A stretch of DNA of 64,000 nt, taken from the NCBI RefSeq assembly GCF_902364365.1, contig NZ_CABJDN010000006.1:1-64000 (forward strand). Reading direction: 5' to 3'. The DNA comes from Bacteroides intestinalis. Lineage in GTDB: Bacteria; Bacteroidota; Bacteroidia; Bacteroidales; Bacteroidaceae. Within the stretch, counting starts at the first letter, position 1. Every line of letters begins with the position of its first letter. The translations under genes and the position numbers were made by a program. Below the pieces are notes generated by a model that ran no database searches, was not told the DNA's origin, and was given only the letters and a program-made list of their open reading frames with translations. Shown here piece by piece: positions 41,986 through 50,871 of this stretch.

Positions 41986-42423
41986 ATGGAAGAAATATAT
42001 TTGCATAAATTGTCCCTGCGGGATATAAAGCCTACGGCCATGCGTCTGCTGATTCTCCGTACTATGATGGAGATGAAGCGGGCTGTGTCCGTCACCGACC
42101 TGGAAGAGAAACTTGATACGGTTGATAAATCTACCATTTTCAGGACATTGACCCTGTTCCTTTCCCATCATCTGATACATGGAGTGGATGACGGAAGCGG
42201 TTCGCTGAAATATGCGGTTTGCGAAGATTGCTGTATGTGTACGGTGGAAGACCAACACATGCATTTTTATTGTGAGCAGTGCCACAAGACGTATTGCATC
42301 CGAAGTGTGCATGCCCCAACGGTCAACCTTCCGGAAGGGTTTATGCAGACTGGAATAAATTACGTTATCAAGGGCATTTGCGCAGATTGTGCAGTTCATC
42401 AGAAAATAGACACAGAAGAATAA
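41986..42423 (+). CDS. Fur-family metal-responsive repressor, Cys-rich
   Basis: 145 aa. The winged helix (LRDIKPTAMRLLIL; VDKSTIFRTLTLFLSHHLIH) is of Fur type. The dimer domain has a structural-zinc pair of motifs (FYCEQCHKTYC and GICADC) and HMHF. An extra CEDCCMC cluster just before it is not usual for Fur, Zur or PerR and resembles the Cys tail of the ATPase. It probably senses the ion pumped by the ATPase and binds the palindrome at 39977-39991. Confidence 0.88.
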   Translation: MEEIYLHKLSLRDIKPTAMRLLILRTMMEMKRAVSVTDLEEKLDTVDKSTIFRTLTLFLSHHLIHGVDDGSGSLKYAVCEDCCMCTVEDQHMHFYCEQCHKTYCIRSVHAPTVNLPEGFMQTGINYVIKGICADCAVHQKIDTEE

Positions 42424-42430
42424 TAAAGAT

Positions 42431-44158
42431 GTGATGGGATATTTCTATTACTTATGCTTCCTTTTATTAGGATTCTTGTCTTTGCCTGTCTGCGCAGGCG
42501 AAGACAAGCGTGTGCCGGAACAATATACCAAAGAGTATATGATGAAGAATTACATGACCCAACCCGACCGGGTCTTGCAATTGCTGGACGAAGCCGAAGC
42601 AAATGGTGCAATGCCTTTGAATGTCGTTGATGAACTGCGCAGCGTGGTTTATCGTAATATGTATAGAAATAAATCTGCTTTTCATTATGCCCGCAGGGCT
42701 TATGTTCACGATTCTCTTTCTCACAATGCTCCTTCGCATCTGTTGACGATGACGGTGGCTATGGCCGAATTGTCTCATCTGCTAAGTGAATATAAGGAAA
42801 GCATGCGCTATGCTGTACAGGGTATGGAACTGGCGCGCGAACTTAAAGATATACAGTCTGAATGTAAGTTGCTGTTTTGCATGGGAGAGAACAAAAGAAT
42901 GCTGTCTTTCAAAGAAGAGGGGTATCAGTTTTTTGATCAGGCTATTGGTTTGCTTGATGACTCTAAAAATGAAGATCACGAGGTAATGCTTTCTTATTTT
43001 TATGGAGTGAAGATGGGATATCTGATTGCTGACAAGCGATCAAACGATGCCTTAGAAATAGGTCTGCAACGTGAAAAGCTGCTTGACAAGATGAGTAAAC
43101 AACCGGAAATCCGTGCGGATCTACTGGATCTGCAATTTACGTATATATACTCCAAATTGGCCTATCTTTTCCAATTAACGGGAGACCGGGAGCGTGCGGC
43201 TGCTTATTATAAGAAATATCAGTCGACAAATGCTTCTTCTACTCCTGATGGTAAATTTGATGCCACTCCTTATTTATTACTTTTGGGAGAATGCCAGGCC
43301 GTATTGGACAATTGTCGTGATTTTAAGGAAGTGATGCGACAGCAGGATACATTGAACAACCAGTATCTCACTATCCTGAATCTGGAAATACTGGCTAATA
43401 CAAAATTAGAGAACTATAAAACGGTTATAGATCTTCAAAGGGTTATCGCTGCAATAAAAGATAGCATTTATCAGCGGGAAAAACAGAATGCTGCACTGGA
43501 ACTGGATACGCTCTACGAGCTGAATGAGAAAGAAGCACGTATTTCAGAACAGGCGTTTCAGTTGAAGATACGTAACATTACGCTGATATGCATTCTGAGT
43601 GGTACATTGCTGGCGCTATTCTTTTTGTGGAGACTTTGGCAGCAAAACCGTGTAATCAGAAACAAGAACAAAGCATTGGTAAAACGTATCAATGAGCAAT
43701 TCTCCATGCAGGAGGAAATGGACCGCTCACAGTCGGGCATAGCGAAAGATCTTTCTTTTCCCGAAAAGGTGGAAGATGAGTCCGGTGCTAACGAAGAGCA
43801 GGATAAGCAGATGAATAAGATGATTTTCGAGAAGTTGGATTACATCATAAAACGGGATAAAATGTATCTTTCTCCCAACTTGTCGAGGGAGGAGTTGACC
43901 CGAATTGTTCGCATGAATAACACTCGTTTTGCCAAGATGATAAAGGAGAATACGGACACTAACCTGAGTGGATATATCAATAACCTGCGCCTGGATTATG
44001 CGATATATTTAATGAAAGAACACCCCGATTATACTTTGCGTGCTATAGCGGAGTCATCGGGTATCAGCAGCATGCCTACGTTTCATCAGTTGTTTAAGGG
44101 AAGAACGGGAATGACTCCTATGGAGTTTAAGAATGCCCAAAATGATATTAATACTTAA
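42431..44158 (+). CDS. TPR / transmembrane / AraC-type regulator
   Basis: 575 aa. Signal peptide (CFLLLGFLSLPVCAG), a periplasmic helical TPR region (about residues 35-360), a transmembrane helix near 383-400 (LICILSGTLLALFFLW), a coiled linker and a C-terminal AraC domain (LSREELTRIVRMNNTRFAKM; SGISSMPTFHQLFKG). Same plan as the protein at 10723. It starts 7 nt after the Fur-family gene, so it may be cotranscribed with a metal operon, a pairing without obvious reason. Confidence 0.85.
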   Translation: MMGYFYYLCFLLLGFLSLPVCAGEDKRVPEQYTKEYMMKNYMTQPDRVLQLLDEAEANGAMPLNVVDELRSVVYRNMYRNKSAFHYARRAYVHDSLSHNAPSHLLTMTVAMAELSHLLSEYKESMRYAVQGMELARELKDIQSECKLLFCMGENKRMLSFKEEGYQFFDQAIGLLDDSKNEDHEVMLSYFYGVKMGYLIADKRSNDALEIGLQREKLLDKMSKQPEIRADLLDLQFTYIYSKLAYLFQLTGDRERAAAYYKKYQSTNASSTPDGKFDATPYLLLLGECQAVLDNCRDFKEVMRQQDTLNNQYLTILNLEILANTKLENYKTVIDLQRVIAAIKDSIYQREKQNAALELDTLYELNEKEARISEQAFQLKIRNITLICILSGTLLALFFLWRLWQQNRVIRNKNKALVKRINEQFSMQEEMDRSQSGIAKDLSFPEKVEDESGANEEQDKQMNKMIFEKLDYIIKRDKMYLSPNLSREELTRIVRMNNTRFAKMIKENTDTNLSGYINNLRLDYAIYLMKEHPDYTLRAIAESSGISSMPTFHQLFKGRTGMTPMEFKNAQNDINT

Positions 44159-44318
44159 AGTGTTGTGTGTTAGGTATATAATACTTTTCTTAATAACTTT
44201 TGATACTATCTTTAATAACTATATAAAATATATTTCAAGGTATTTTCTGAGAATTGAGTTCCTTTGTAACTCTAATCTTTATTTTGACACATTCACCCTC
44301 ATGAAGATAACTTGAATT

Positions 44319-45626
44319 ATGATGTATATTTTACATTTAATAACTCTGTTTGCTTTCATTGTTTCACTGATAGCGGCAGTCTATTATTTTCAAAAATATA
44401 ATAAGATTCGCAACCGTCTCTCCGGTATTGATGGTAAGCAGGAGCTGATGAAGCCCTATAATCTCTTGATGCAAGAATTGGAGCAAAAGCAACAGCAGTT
44501 GAAACAGCAGAACCTTCAACAGCGTTTGCTGGTGAAAGCCATTAAGCTGAAACTGTGGAAATGGGATTTGAAACGTAAAGAAATTATCTGGGGTGGGGAT
44601 TTGGAGAAAGATGAGCAGGAAGTTACAGTCGTGAACGCAGATGAGCACCTGTCGCATATATTACCGGAATACAGAAAGAGGATATATGAAATGATAGATG
44701 GATTGGAGAAAGACTCTGCCAAGCTTATCGATGAAGAATTCTTATACCAGAATGAAGATAATACTTTATCATGGAGGAATATCTATGGTGCCGTATATGA
44801 ATATGATGAGAATGGAAAACCTGCTGTGCTGATCGGAGGTACCCAGATCATTGGCGAGAGGAAAAAACTGGAAAATGATTTGCGGGATGCGAAAGACAAA
44901 GCAGAGGAGGCCAACCGGTTGAAGACGGCCTTTCTGGCAAATATGAGTCATGAGATTCGTACTCCTTTAAATGCCATTGTTGGTTTCTCCGGCATATTGG
45001 CAGATACGGAAGATATAGCGGAAAAGAAAGAGCTTTGTAATCTGATCAACCACAACAATGCGCTTCTACTGAAAATAGTGGATGATATTCTTGATATTTC
45101 GAAAATAGAGGCGGGGTATATAGATCTGCATCCCACATGGTTCTGTCTGTCCGACCTGATAATGGAAAGTGCTACTGAATATCGGGTGAAAACGGCCGGA
45201 AGACTGGATATTCGTATTCATAATACAGGGCAGGATTATATGGTTGAATTGGATGCAAAACGTGTGAAACAGATATTAAATAACTTCTTATCCAATGCTT
45301 TGAAGCATACGCAGGAAGGGTATATTGATATTACTTATGGCATTGCGGAGCAAGGTATTAAGATTAAAGTAACGGATACGGGGTGTGGTATTCCGCAAGA
45401 AAAATTGTCTATTGTTTTTGAACGTTTTGAAAAAGTGGACGCTTTTACACAAGGAGTCGGGTTAGGGTTGCCTATCTGTAAATCCCTTGTGGATTGTATG
45501 GGTGGATCTATTGGGTTGACTTCGGAAGAAGGAGTGGGTACAACTGTTTGGGTTACATTGCCTTGTGGTACTGCACCTGTTCCAAAGTTGCACAAGGAAA
45601 CGTCAATCGACAACTTCTATTCCTAA
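44319..45626 (+). CDS. Membrane histidine kinase with PAS-like domain
   Basis: 435 aa. One N-terminal transmembrane helix (LITLFAFIVSLIAAVYYF), a Gln-rich coiled coil, a PAS-like part (KLWKWDLKRKEIIWGGD) and a full kinase core: H-box LANMSHEIRTPLNAIVGFSG, N-box LNNFLSNALKH, G1 VTDTGCGIP, G2 GVGLGLPICKSL. No receiver is attached and no response regulator is adjacent. The 3' end overlaps the convergent pentapeptide gene by 24 bp. Confidence 0.88.
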   Translation: MMYILHLITLFAFIVSLIAAVYYFQKYNKIRNRLSGIDGKQELMKPYNLLMQELEQKQQQLKQQNLQQRLLVKAIKLKLWKWDLKRKEIIWGGDLEKDEQEVTVVNADEHLSHILPEYRKRIYEMIDGLEKDSAKLIDEEFLYQNEDNTLSWRNIYGAVYEYDENGKPAVLIGGTQIIGERKKLENDLRDAKDKAEEANRLKTAFLANMSHEIRTPLNAIVGFSGILADTEDIAEKKELCNLINHNNALLLKIVDDILDISKIEAGYIDLHPTWFCLSDLIMESATEYRVKTAGRLDIRIHNTGQDYMVELDAKRVKQILNNFLSNALKHTQEGYIDITYGIAEQGIKIKVTDTGCGIPQEKLSIVFERFEKVDAFTQGVGLGLPICKSLVDCMGGSIGLTSEEGVGTTVWVTLPCGTAPVPKLHKETSIDNFYS

Positions 45627-46160
45627 TCCTGTGAGCAATCCTTCCAATCCATAGCGGGAGAATTTCGCTTTTTTCAGACGGTTGGCAGCGGGATTCAAGG
45701 CATAATTGCGTGCAGTAGTGAAATCTGCTTTTTCCAGGTTGGTGTGATGAAAAGATGCGTAACAGAGATCACATTCTTTAAATACTGCATTGGAAAGGTC
45801 GGTTTCCATGAAGTCTGCGTTTTGCAAGTCGCACCCTGTGAAACGGGTTCCTTTGAGTTTCATCTCGGTGAACAGTGCATAAGACAGCAGACAATTATGG
45901 AATTCCACGGACAAACCGAAGCGGTTGCTAAGACTGAAGTTGATGCCTGTCATTTTGCAATCGGTGAACAGGACATCAAGCCAAGAGGTATTACTGGTTT
46001 TTACTAATGAAAGGTTGCACTCCTTGAATGTGCATTTTTCGAATATAACTCTTCCGATTGATTTATCTGAAAAATTACATTTGTCAAATGTACATTCATA
46101 ATAATTTGTTTCCAGCTCTTCGATGGAGAAATCTACTTTTTCTATGGTCTTGTCTTCCAT
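45603..46160 (-). CDS. Pentapeptide-repeat protein
   Basis: 185 aa made of A(D/N)LxX-type repeats: CTFKECNLSLVKTSN, GCDLQNADFMETDLSNAVFK, ECDLCYASFHHTNLEKADF. It should fold into a right-handed quadrilateral beta-helix. Related proteins of this size include Qnr-like gyrase protectors, but the resemblance is only in the fold and no function is assigned. It follows the radical SAM gene by 12 nt in the same direction. Confidence 0.88.
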   Translation of the reverse strand: MEDKTIEKVDFSIEELETNYYECTFDKCNFSDKSIGRVIFEKCTFKECNLSLVKTSNTSWLDVLFTDCKMTGINFSLSNRFGLSVEFHNCLLSYALFTEMKLKGTRFTGCDLQNADFMETDLSNAVFKECDLCYASFHHTNLEKADFTTARNYALNPAANRLKKAKFSRYGLEGLLTGLGIEVVD

Positions 46161-46172
46161 TTATCTTTTCAA

Positions 46173-47810
46173 TTAATTCATTGCTTTGAATACGGGTTCC
46201 GGTTTCTGTATTTCTGATTCGAAGCCGAACCAATAACCTTGATTGGTTTCCTCATTGACAGGCAGAAAGCAAAGGCGAAGATTATCCTTGTATTGGCCAT
46301 ACAGTACTTGCCAGTTCTCCGGAGGAACCTGCCGTTTGGTCTTAACCTTCTCTGCCGGAAGTTTTTTCAGTGACATACCGGCCTCTATCCAAGCGATGCT
46401 GGCTTCTAACTGATACTCCGGATAGTTGTGTTTGCAGAATTCATACAAGATGAGTCCTCGCTTTTCCAGACTCATCGGTTGGTCTATCAAACCTATTTGT
46501 ATCAGATGTTCCAGAAACCGATACAGGAATTTTTCTTCTTTCAGAATGAGTTTCCGGGTGATGGACTGCCAGGCCGGAGTATTATAAAATCCATCCAGCA
46601 GGCGGGAGAGTTGGCGGGCTGTTTGCAATTCACTTACATTGATCTCGCGGGTTTGAAGCACTTCATAGGGTGGAAGTGGAGAATATTGGATACCCAATTC
46701 TTCCGCTCTTCTTCGCATCTCCGTGCCGGGAAGTAATTTGAGAGATTCCAGTTGTATTTCTCCCGCACCGTATGCTGCCAAAACACGGATGTCTTCGAAT
46801 ATTTCTGAAAGATGGTAGAGTGGAAGTCCTGCAATTAAATCGGCATGTGTTTCCATATTGGGTAGAGAACACAGGAATTTCAGGCCTTCCAGTGCATCTG
46901 TCAGCTTTCCCATTCTCCGGCTTTTTTCGAGTACAGGTTCACGCAGGCTTTGTATACCTGCTTCCAGGTGTAACAGACCTTTGGGCAAATGTTTTAATTC
47001 TTCTTTCAGTTCTTCGGAAAGTAGTGCAGGGTGTATTTCCAGGTGGAAACGTATATCCGGGTGATATTCAAGAAACAGTTCAAGCAATTCTTTTGCCCGG
47101 TGGGTATTGTAATTGAAAGTACGGTCGAGCACACGCACGTTTTTAATGCCATGTTGATGAATGATCCGGAGGCGTTCGCGGATAGCTTCTATGGACAGTG
47201 TACGTACAGGCTTTTCGCCTCCACTGACGCAGAATGCACAGGTGTTGAAACAGCCTCGTGTCGTTTCCAGCTGTACGAAAGGTTTGCTCCAATTAAAGAA
47301 GCGGCTTTTTTCGGGAGGTATGAGATCTGAGAATTTCAGTACGCGTGCTATTCCGTTGTCTCTGTACTGGCCGTTGGAGTCGAGGTAACAGAGTCCGGGA
47401 ATGGTATTCCACTTTTCCGGTTCGTTCCGGCATGTGAGCCATTGCGGGAATACTTCTTCTCCTTCTCCTCTGAATACACAGCTGACATAAGGGTTCTTAT
47501 GCAGGAAGTATTCATTGTCTCCCAAATACTCAGGACCGCCTAATACAATGCAGCATTGTGGCAGGAGCGCTTTTACTCTTGAAAGGATATGGAGCAATTG
47601 CTCATGGTTGAAAAGCCAGGTTGTAGCGGCAAGTATGTCAGGTTGGCGATGGTAGACTTCATTGACGGTCAGACCTACATTCTCATTGATAGTGGCTGAT
47701 ACGATATCCCATTCGATGGAAGTATCATCGGCAATCTGGGCTTGCAGTGCCGGAAGTGCCAGGGAAGAATGTGCGTATGAGCTGTTGAGGTCGAGCCAGA
47801 GTAACTTCAT
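46173..47810 (-). CDS. B12-binding radical SAM protein (DUF4080 type)
   Basis: 545 aa. An N-terminal cobalamin-binding-like Rossmann domain (IVLGGPEYLGDNEYF, CVFRGEGEEVFP) precedes the radical SAM domain with Cys motif GCFNTCAFC (CxxxCxxC), then GGEKPVR and GLPLYHLSEI. A C-terminal ~170-residue region matches the DUF4080 layout. It cleaves S-adenosylmethionine to start a radical reaction; the substrate is unknown. Cytoplasmic. Cotranscribed with the pentapeptide gene. Confidence 0.88.
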   Translation of the reverse strand: MKLLWLDLNSSYAHSSLALPALQAQIADDTSIEWDIVSATINENVGLTVNEVYHRQPDILAATTWLFNHEQLLHILSRVKALLPQCCIVLGGPEYLGDNEYFLHKNPYVSCVFRGEGEEVFPQWLTCRNEPEKWNTIPGLCYLDSNGQYRDNGIARVLKFSDLIPPEKSRFFNWSKPFVQLETTRGCFNTCAFCVSGGEKPVRTLSIEAIRERLRIIHQHGIKNVRVLDRTFNYNTHRAKELLELFLEYHPDIRFHLEIHPALLSEELKEELKHLPKGLLHLEAGIQSLREPVLEKSRRMGKLTDALEGLKFLCSLPNMETHADLIAGLPLYHLSEIFEDIRVLAAYGAGEIQLESLKLLPGTEMRRRAEELGIQYSPLPPYEVLQTREINVSELQTARQLSRLLDGFYNTPAWQSITRKLILKEEKFLYRFLEHLIQIGLIDQPMSLEKRGLILYEFCKHNYPEYQLEASIAWIEAGMSLKKLPAEKVKTKRQVPPENWQVLYGQYKDNLRLCFLPVNEETNQGYWFGFESEIQKPEPVFKAMN

Positions 47811-47842
47811 TTTATATAGGATTGGGTTTACAAAAACAGTTG

Positions 47843-47850
47843 CAAAGATA
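47843..47850 (-). promoter_or_regulatory. -7 box of the radical SAM operon
   Basis: TATCTTTG on the minus strand, 32 bp before the ATG at 47810. Confidence 0.6.
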
Positions 47851-47907
47851 ATGAATGTATTCTTATCTGCCTCTTTTCTGCCTGCCCAATCCTTTGCTTA
47901 TACTCTT

Positions 47908-48210
47908 TTAGCCTGCTTTAGGTCCGACTACGGATATTCTGACGCATTCGCTGGGAACTAATGTCAGTAATTCATCCAGGAACTCACGGCTACATTCCAA
48001 CAAGGTTTCCTGTGTCATTTCTTCTTTGGAGGTAGCGAAGAAGTGAAACAGGTTATCAGAATCAGGAAGTTTCTTTACTGAATAGATTATATCCGTTGAT
48101 TTCTCATTGTATGCTTGCGCCAAATCATCAGCTCTTGCCCAGAATTGAGTTGCTTTGTCACCACCGATTTCTACGACTGCAATTAATTTCTCGTTTGTTT
48201 CCATAATCAT
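47908..48210 (-). CDS. Unknown 100-aa protein
   Basis: 100 aa, soluble, acidic, with no motif that I recognise. The plan is alternating strand and helix (KLIAVVEIGGDKATQFW, DIIYSVKKL, LLECSREFLDELLTLVPSE). An in-frame ATG two codons on is an equal start. Coding is supported by length, composition and an upstream spacer of its own; function unknown. Confidence 0.65.
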   Translation of the reverse strand: MIMETNEKLIAVVEIGGDKATQFWARADDLAQAYNEKSTDIIYSVKKLPDSDNLFHFFATSKEEMTQETLLECSREFLDELLTLVPSECVRISVVGPKAG

Positions 48211-48490
48211 TTATTTTAGTTATACATGTTGTCTTTAATATCAGGAGTCTGTTGATTTATGCTCCGTCATAATATTCGCAAATCAGGTGTCGTCAAACAA
48301 AAAATAAATGTAGAATTATCTACTTTCAACTTTTTGAAACAAAGAGACTGTTTGCGGCACACCTGATAATTCCGAACGTTAAAATAACAAATAAGCCTTT
48401 TTTATGGTTTCAGGAATTTGCCTTTTTTACAGAAACATGGGCATGTGGAGGGTTGATTTTATACTAACTTTGCAGTGCTTTTAACAAGTT
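48211..48490. other. Spacer with the higB promoter
   Basis: 280 bp without gene. ATCAGGTGT at 48282-48290 is repeated inverted at 48359-48367. A promoter box TAACTTTG lies at 48465-48472. Confidence 0.5.
48465..48472 (+). promoter_or_regulatory. -7 box of the higB remnant
   Basis: TAACTTTG, a TAnnTTTG match, 19 bp before the ATG at 48491. It appears intact although the genes behind are damaged. Confidence 0.55.
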
Positions 48491-48825
48491 ATGCGAATCA
48501 GTAGTTGAATTTATTGCTTCATGTTTTTATTGTACTATTAAATAAGAAATTGAAAGAGTTCTACCAAACGAAAGGCTATGAAGATTCACGCATAGCCTTA
48601 GAACGTTGGTATGATATAGCAGAAAAAGTAGAATGGAAAAACCTATCTGATATTAAAGTAGATTTTCCTGCTGCTGATTATGTAGGCAATCAGCACTATG
48701 TATTCAATATTAGAGGTAACAATTATCGACTGATAGTAATTGTAAAGTTTACAATGGGCTGTATTTTTATTCGGAAAGTATGCACCCATAAAGAATATGA
48801 TAAAATAGATTGTTCAACCATTTAA
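48491..48825 (+). pseudogene. higB: HigB-type toxin with a damaged N-terminus
   Basis: From KKLKEFYQTKGY on, the frame gives a typical HigB toxin (mRNA interferase): ALERWYDIAEKVEWKNLSDI, YVFNIRGNNYRLIVIVKF, THKEYDKID. The expected start MRI-S-KK is split: ATG at 48491 reads MRISS and then stops, whereas the body is open from a TTG at 48505 and would carry an odd hydrophobic leader (NLLLHVFIVLL). About 35-40 bp appear inserted or altered between MRIS and KKLKEF. Toxin activity is doubtful. Confidence 0.8.
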
Positions 48826-48835
48826 GATACAGGAT

Positions 48836-48961
48836 ATGAATAAAGTTAGTAAAGAACAATATGAATTTGCTTTGGCAAGAGTAGAGGAACTTCTGCCATT
48901 GGTTGATGATAATACCCCTGCAAACGATAAGAATGCGGTGGAACTTACAGTTTTTAACTAA
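48836..48961 (+). pseudogene. higA: HigA-type antitoxin, truncated at 41 residues
   Basis: Reads MNKVSKEQYEFALARVEELL, PLVDDNTPANDKNAVELTVF and stops. HigA partners of this type run to about 120 residues and carry a C-terminal helix-turn-helix for DNA binding; that part is absent. After VELT the sequence passes directly into the antisense of an integrase fragment, so the truncation is a deletion junction near 48950. It starts 10 nt after higB. Confidence 0.85.
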
Positions 48962-49325
48962 AATAATAAAGCTCTGTTATTTTCATGGAGGTATCTACAT
49001 GATTTAACATGTCATTCACTAGGTATTTACTTATGCCAATTTTGTTTATTGCGATTGTTGCCATTGAGTGCCTGGCCGCATAGAATTGAAGTTTTCAATA
49101 TCAAGTTCTTTACTGATTTCTTTTAAACCAATGTCGATAGCACGGTTTAAATCAGCCATAGAAGAAAAACGCTCATAAAAGTTGAATACTCTATCTTTAC
49201 CTCTATATTTATTAACTAAATCTTTGATAATAGGATGGATTTCTACTATCATTTTTGCTTGATTGTGCCCAGGTCTTATAGGAACGCATCTTTTCTTTTT
49301 TAATGATTGCTTTAAATGTTGCCAT
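48954..49325 (-). pseudogene. Tyrosine integrase remnant (internally deleted, frameshifted, truncated)
   Basis: Three pieces of a Bacteroides-type integrase are present. ATG at 49325 gives MATFKAIIKKEKMRS, an integrase N-terminus. The frame then jumps to GHNQAKMIVEIHPIIKDLVN and VFNFYERFSSMADLNRAIDI of the catalytic domain, with the ~200 residues between missing. A single-base loss near 49085 shifts to NFYAARHSMATIAINKIGI, the box containing catalytic Arg-His, and DMLNHVDTSMKITELY, after which it meets the higA fragment. It lies 150 bp past the 3' end of tRNA-His. Confidence 0.82.
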
Positions 49326-49436
49326 AATCTTAGGGTAAACAAACTCTATCTACTTGTAGGTTTAAAACGTTACTTGTAATATGGTTCTTTACGACATCTT
49401 TTCGGATTAATCCTCTCAAAATCCTGATATACAACA

Positions 49437-49470
49437 AAAAAGAGGAAAGTCATTGCTGAATTTCCTCTTT
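49437..49470 (-). terminator. Terminator of tRNA-His
   Basis: On the minus strand GAGGAAA-type arms (plus-strand AAGAGGAAA at about 49440 and TTTCCTCTT at 49461-49469) form a stem followed by a T-run, just after the tRNA 3' end. Confidence 0.7.
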
Positions 49471-49476
49471 CTTTTG

Positions 49477-49551
49477 GGTGACTGATGGGACTCGAACCCA
49501 CGACATTCAGAACCACAATCTGACGCTCTAACCAACTGAACTACAGTCACC
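49477..49551 (-). tRNA. tRNA-His (GTG)
   Basis: 75 nt including the extra G-1 typical of tRNA-His, which pairs with the discriminator C. Acceptor stem GTGACTG/CAGTCAC, D arm AGTTCAGTTGGTTAGAGC, anticodon stem TCAGA/TCTGA with loop TTGTGGT giving anticodon GTG, and T arm GTGGGTTCGAGTCCCAT. CCA is not encoded. Confidence 0.95.
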
Positions 49552-49641
49552 ATGTTTGCGTCATTTCTCAAACGCGGTGCAAAGATAGGTATTATCTTTG
49601 ATACTGCAAATATTTGGCGAAATATTTTATTGAAATCTGCA

Positions 49642-50778
49642 TTATTTTTTATTCTCCTTAATTCCTGCATTGCGCTGTTGGAGGAGCTTTCGGGAGTTTT
49701 TGACGAAGATATTCAGATGGTTACGTGCAGCTTCCGAGAGCTTTGTAATAGATGTGGAATCTATAGGATAAAGCACATAATTTTTTTCTTTGGTGAGATT
49801 GGGACGTGCTGTCCATACCAAATTATATTCGCAACGTTGTACTCGAACTTGTGGGGAGGTAGATGTTGTGGTGTCTTTTTCTAATTCTAATGTGAAAATG
49901 AGTCCTCCGTCAGTATTTATCTTACTCATGTTGGAGATAAAATTCCCTAAGGAATATACTACAGCGTGTTGTGTTCCGGTAATACTATCAGTGCGTAGTT
50001 CCATAGGTTGTATAACATGAGGATGGCTACCGATGATATGGGTAACGCCCTGTTTCAATAACCAATCAGCCAATTGTTGCTGTTCGCGACTGGGTAGCGA
50101 TTGGTATTCGTTTCCCCAATGCATACAGGCAATGATAACATCAGGTTGCCATGATCGTGCTGTATCGATATCTTGTAACATGATTTTCTTATCAATATAG
50201 TTCACTATGTTGGGAAAGGATGGTTTAACTCCATTGGTATCATAGGTATAGTTAAGAAGGGCAATTCGAAAACCATTTTTGTGAATGAGTAATGGGTATC
50301 GTTGACAGCGTTCTTCTTCATTTCTATAAGTTCCGGTGTAGGGGATACGTAAGGAATCTAACATTAGGATTGTACGTTCCAAACCTTTTTTACCGCGGTC
50401 GAGACAATGATTGTTAGCTGTTAATAGAACGTTGAAGCCGGCTTCTTTAATGGCATATAAATATTCATCAGGTGCGCAGAAAGCCGGATAACCACTATAA
50501 GGTTTTCCACCGATAGGTACTTCTAAATTGCCGATAGCGATGTCCGCCCCACTGATTTGCTCTTTTACGAGAGAGAAGCAGGGAGAGTAGTCATAAGTCC
50601 CTTTATCTGTACGTGCGGCGTCAAGCTGGGCTTGGTGTTGCATCAGATCACCTACAAATAATAGAGTGATTTTGGCAGGAGGGATTGTGTCAGTGGATTC
50701 CGGCACCACTTGTTCCTGTGCTGTGCTACAACACGATATAAAGAAGAAAAGTAATGCAAGAGGAATTGTTTGTCTCAT
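49642..50778 (-). CDS. CapA-family lipoprotein (metallophosphatase fold)
   Basis: 378 aa from MRQTIPLALL; a longer frame to 50832 is unlikely. Leader FFFISCCSTA has a lipobox. The CapA/PgsA fold is clear: LLFVGDLMQHQAQLD (metal site), IAIGNLEVPIGG, LLTANNHCLDRG, CMHWGNEYQ and HIIGSHPHVIQPMEL, VYSLGNF. The family is linked to poly-gamma-glutamate or capsule synthesis but is often found alone, and function here is not proven. Confidence 0.9.
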   Translation of the reverse strand: MRQTIPLALLFFFISCCSTAQEQVVPESTDTIPPAKITLLFVGDLMQHQAQLDAARTDKGTYDYSPCFSLVKEQISGADIAIGNLEVPIGGKPYSGYPAFCAPDEYLYAIKEAGFNVLLTANNHCLDRGKKGLERTILMLDSLRIPYTGTYRNEEERCQRYPLLIHKNGFRIALLNYTYDTNGVKPSFPNIVNYIDKKIMLQDIDTARSWQPDVIIACMHWGNEYQSLPSREQQQLADWLLKQGVTHIIGSHPHVIQPMELRTDSITGTQHAVVYSLGNFISNMSKINTDGGLIFTLELEKDTTTSTSPQVRVQRCEYNLVWTARPNLTKEKNYVLYPIDSTSITKLSEAARNHLNIFVKNSRKLLQQRNAGIKENKK

Positions 50779-50816
50779 GACTTTGAGTGGATTAGGTTTC
50801 CACTGGATAAGATAAA

Positions 50817-50866
50817 TACCGAAAGGAGTCAAGTGGTCACAATAGTCTCCTTCCGGTATTCGGTAT
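50817..50866 (-). terminator. Hairpin between folD and the CapA gene
   Basis: TACCGAAAGGAG (50817-50828) pairs with CTCCTTCCGGTA (50847-50858) with one bulge. On the minus strand it follows folD by about 14 bp. The T-run is weak. Confidence 0.55.
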
Positions 50867-50871
50867 TTTTA

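Noticed and set aside
45603..46160. Qnr-type quinolone-resistance protein
   Set aside because: Only the generic pentapeptide fold is shared; the repeat number and loops do not allow that assignment.
48954..49477. attL/attR duplication of the tRNA-His 3' end
   Set aside because: No second copy of the T-arm/acceptor sequence was found between the integrase remnant and the end of the window's neighbouring genes.
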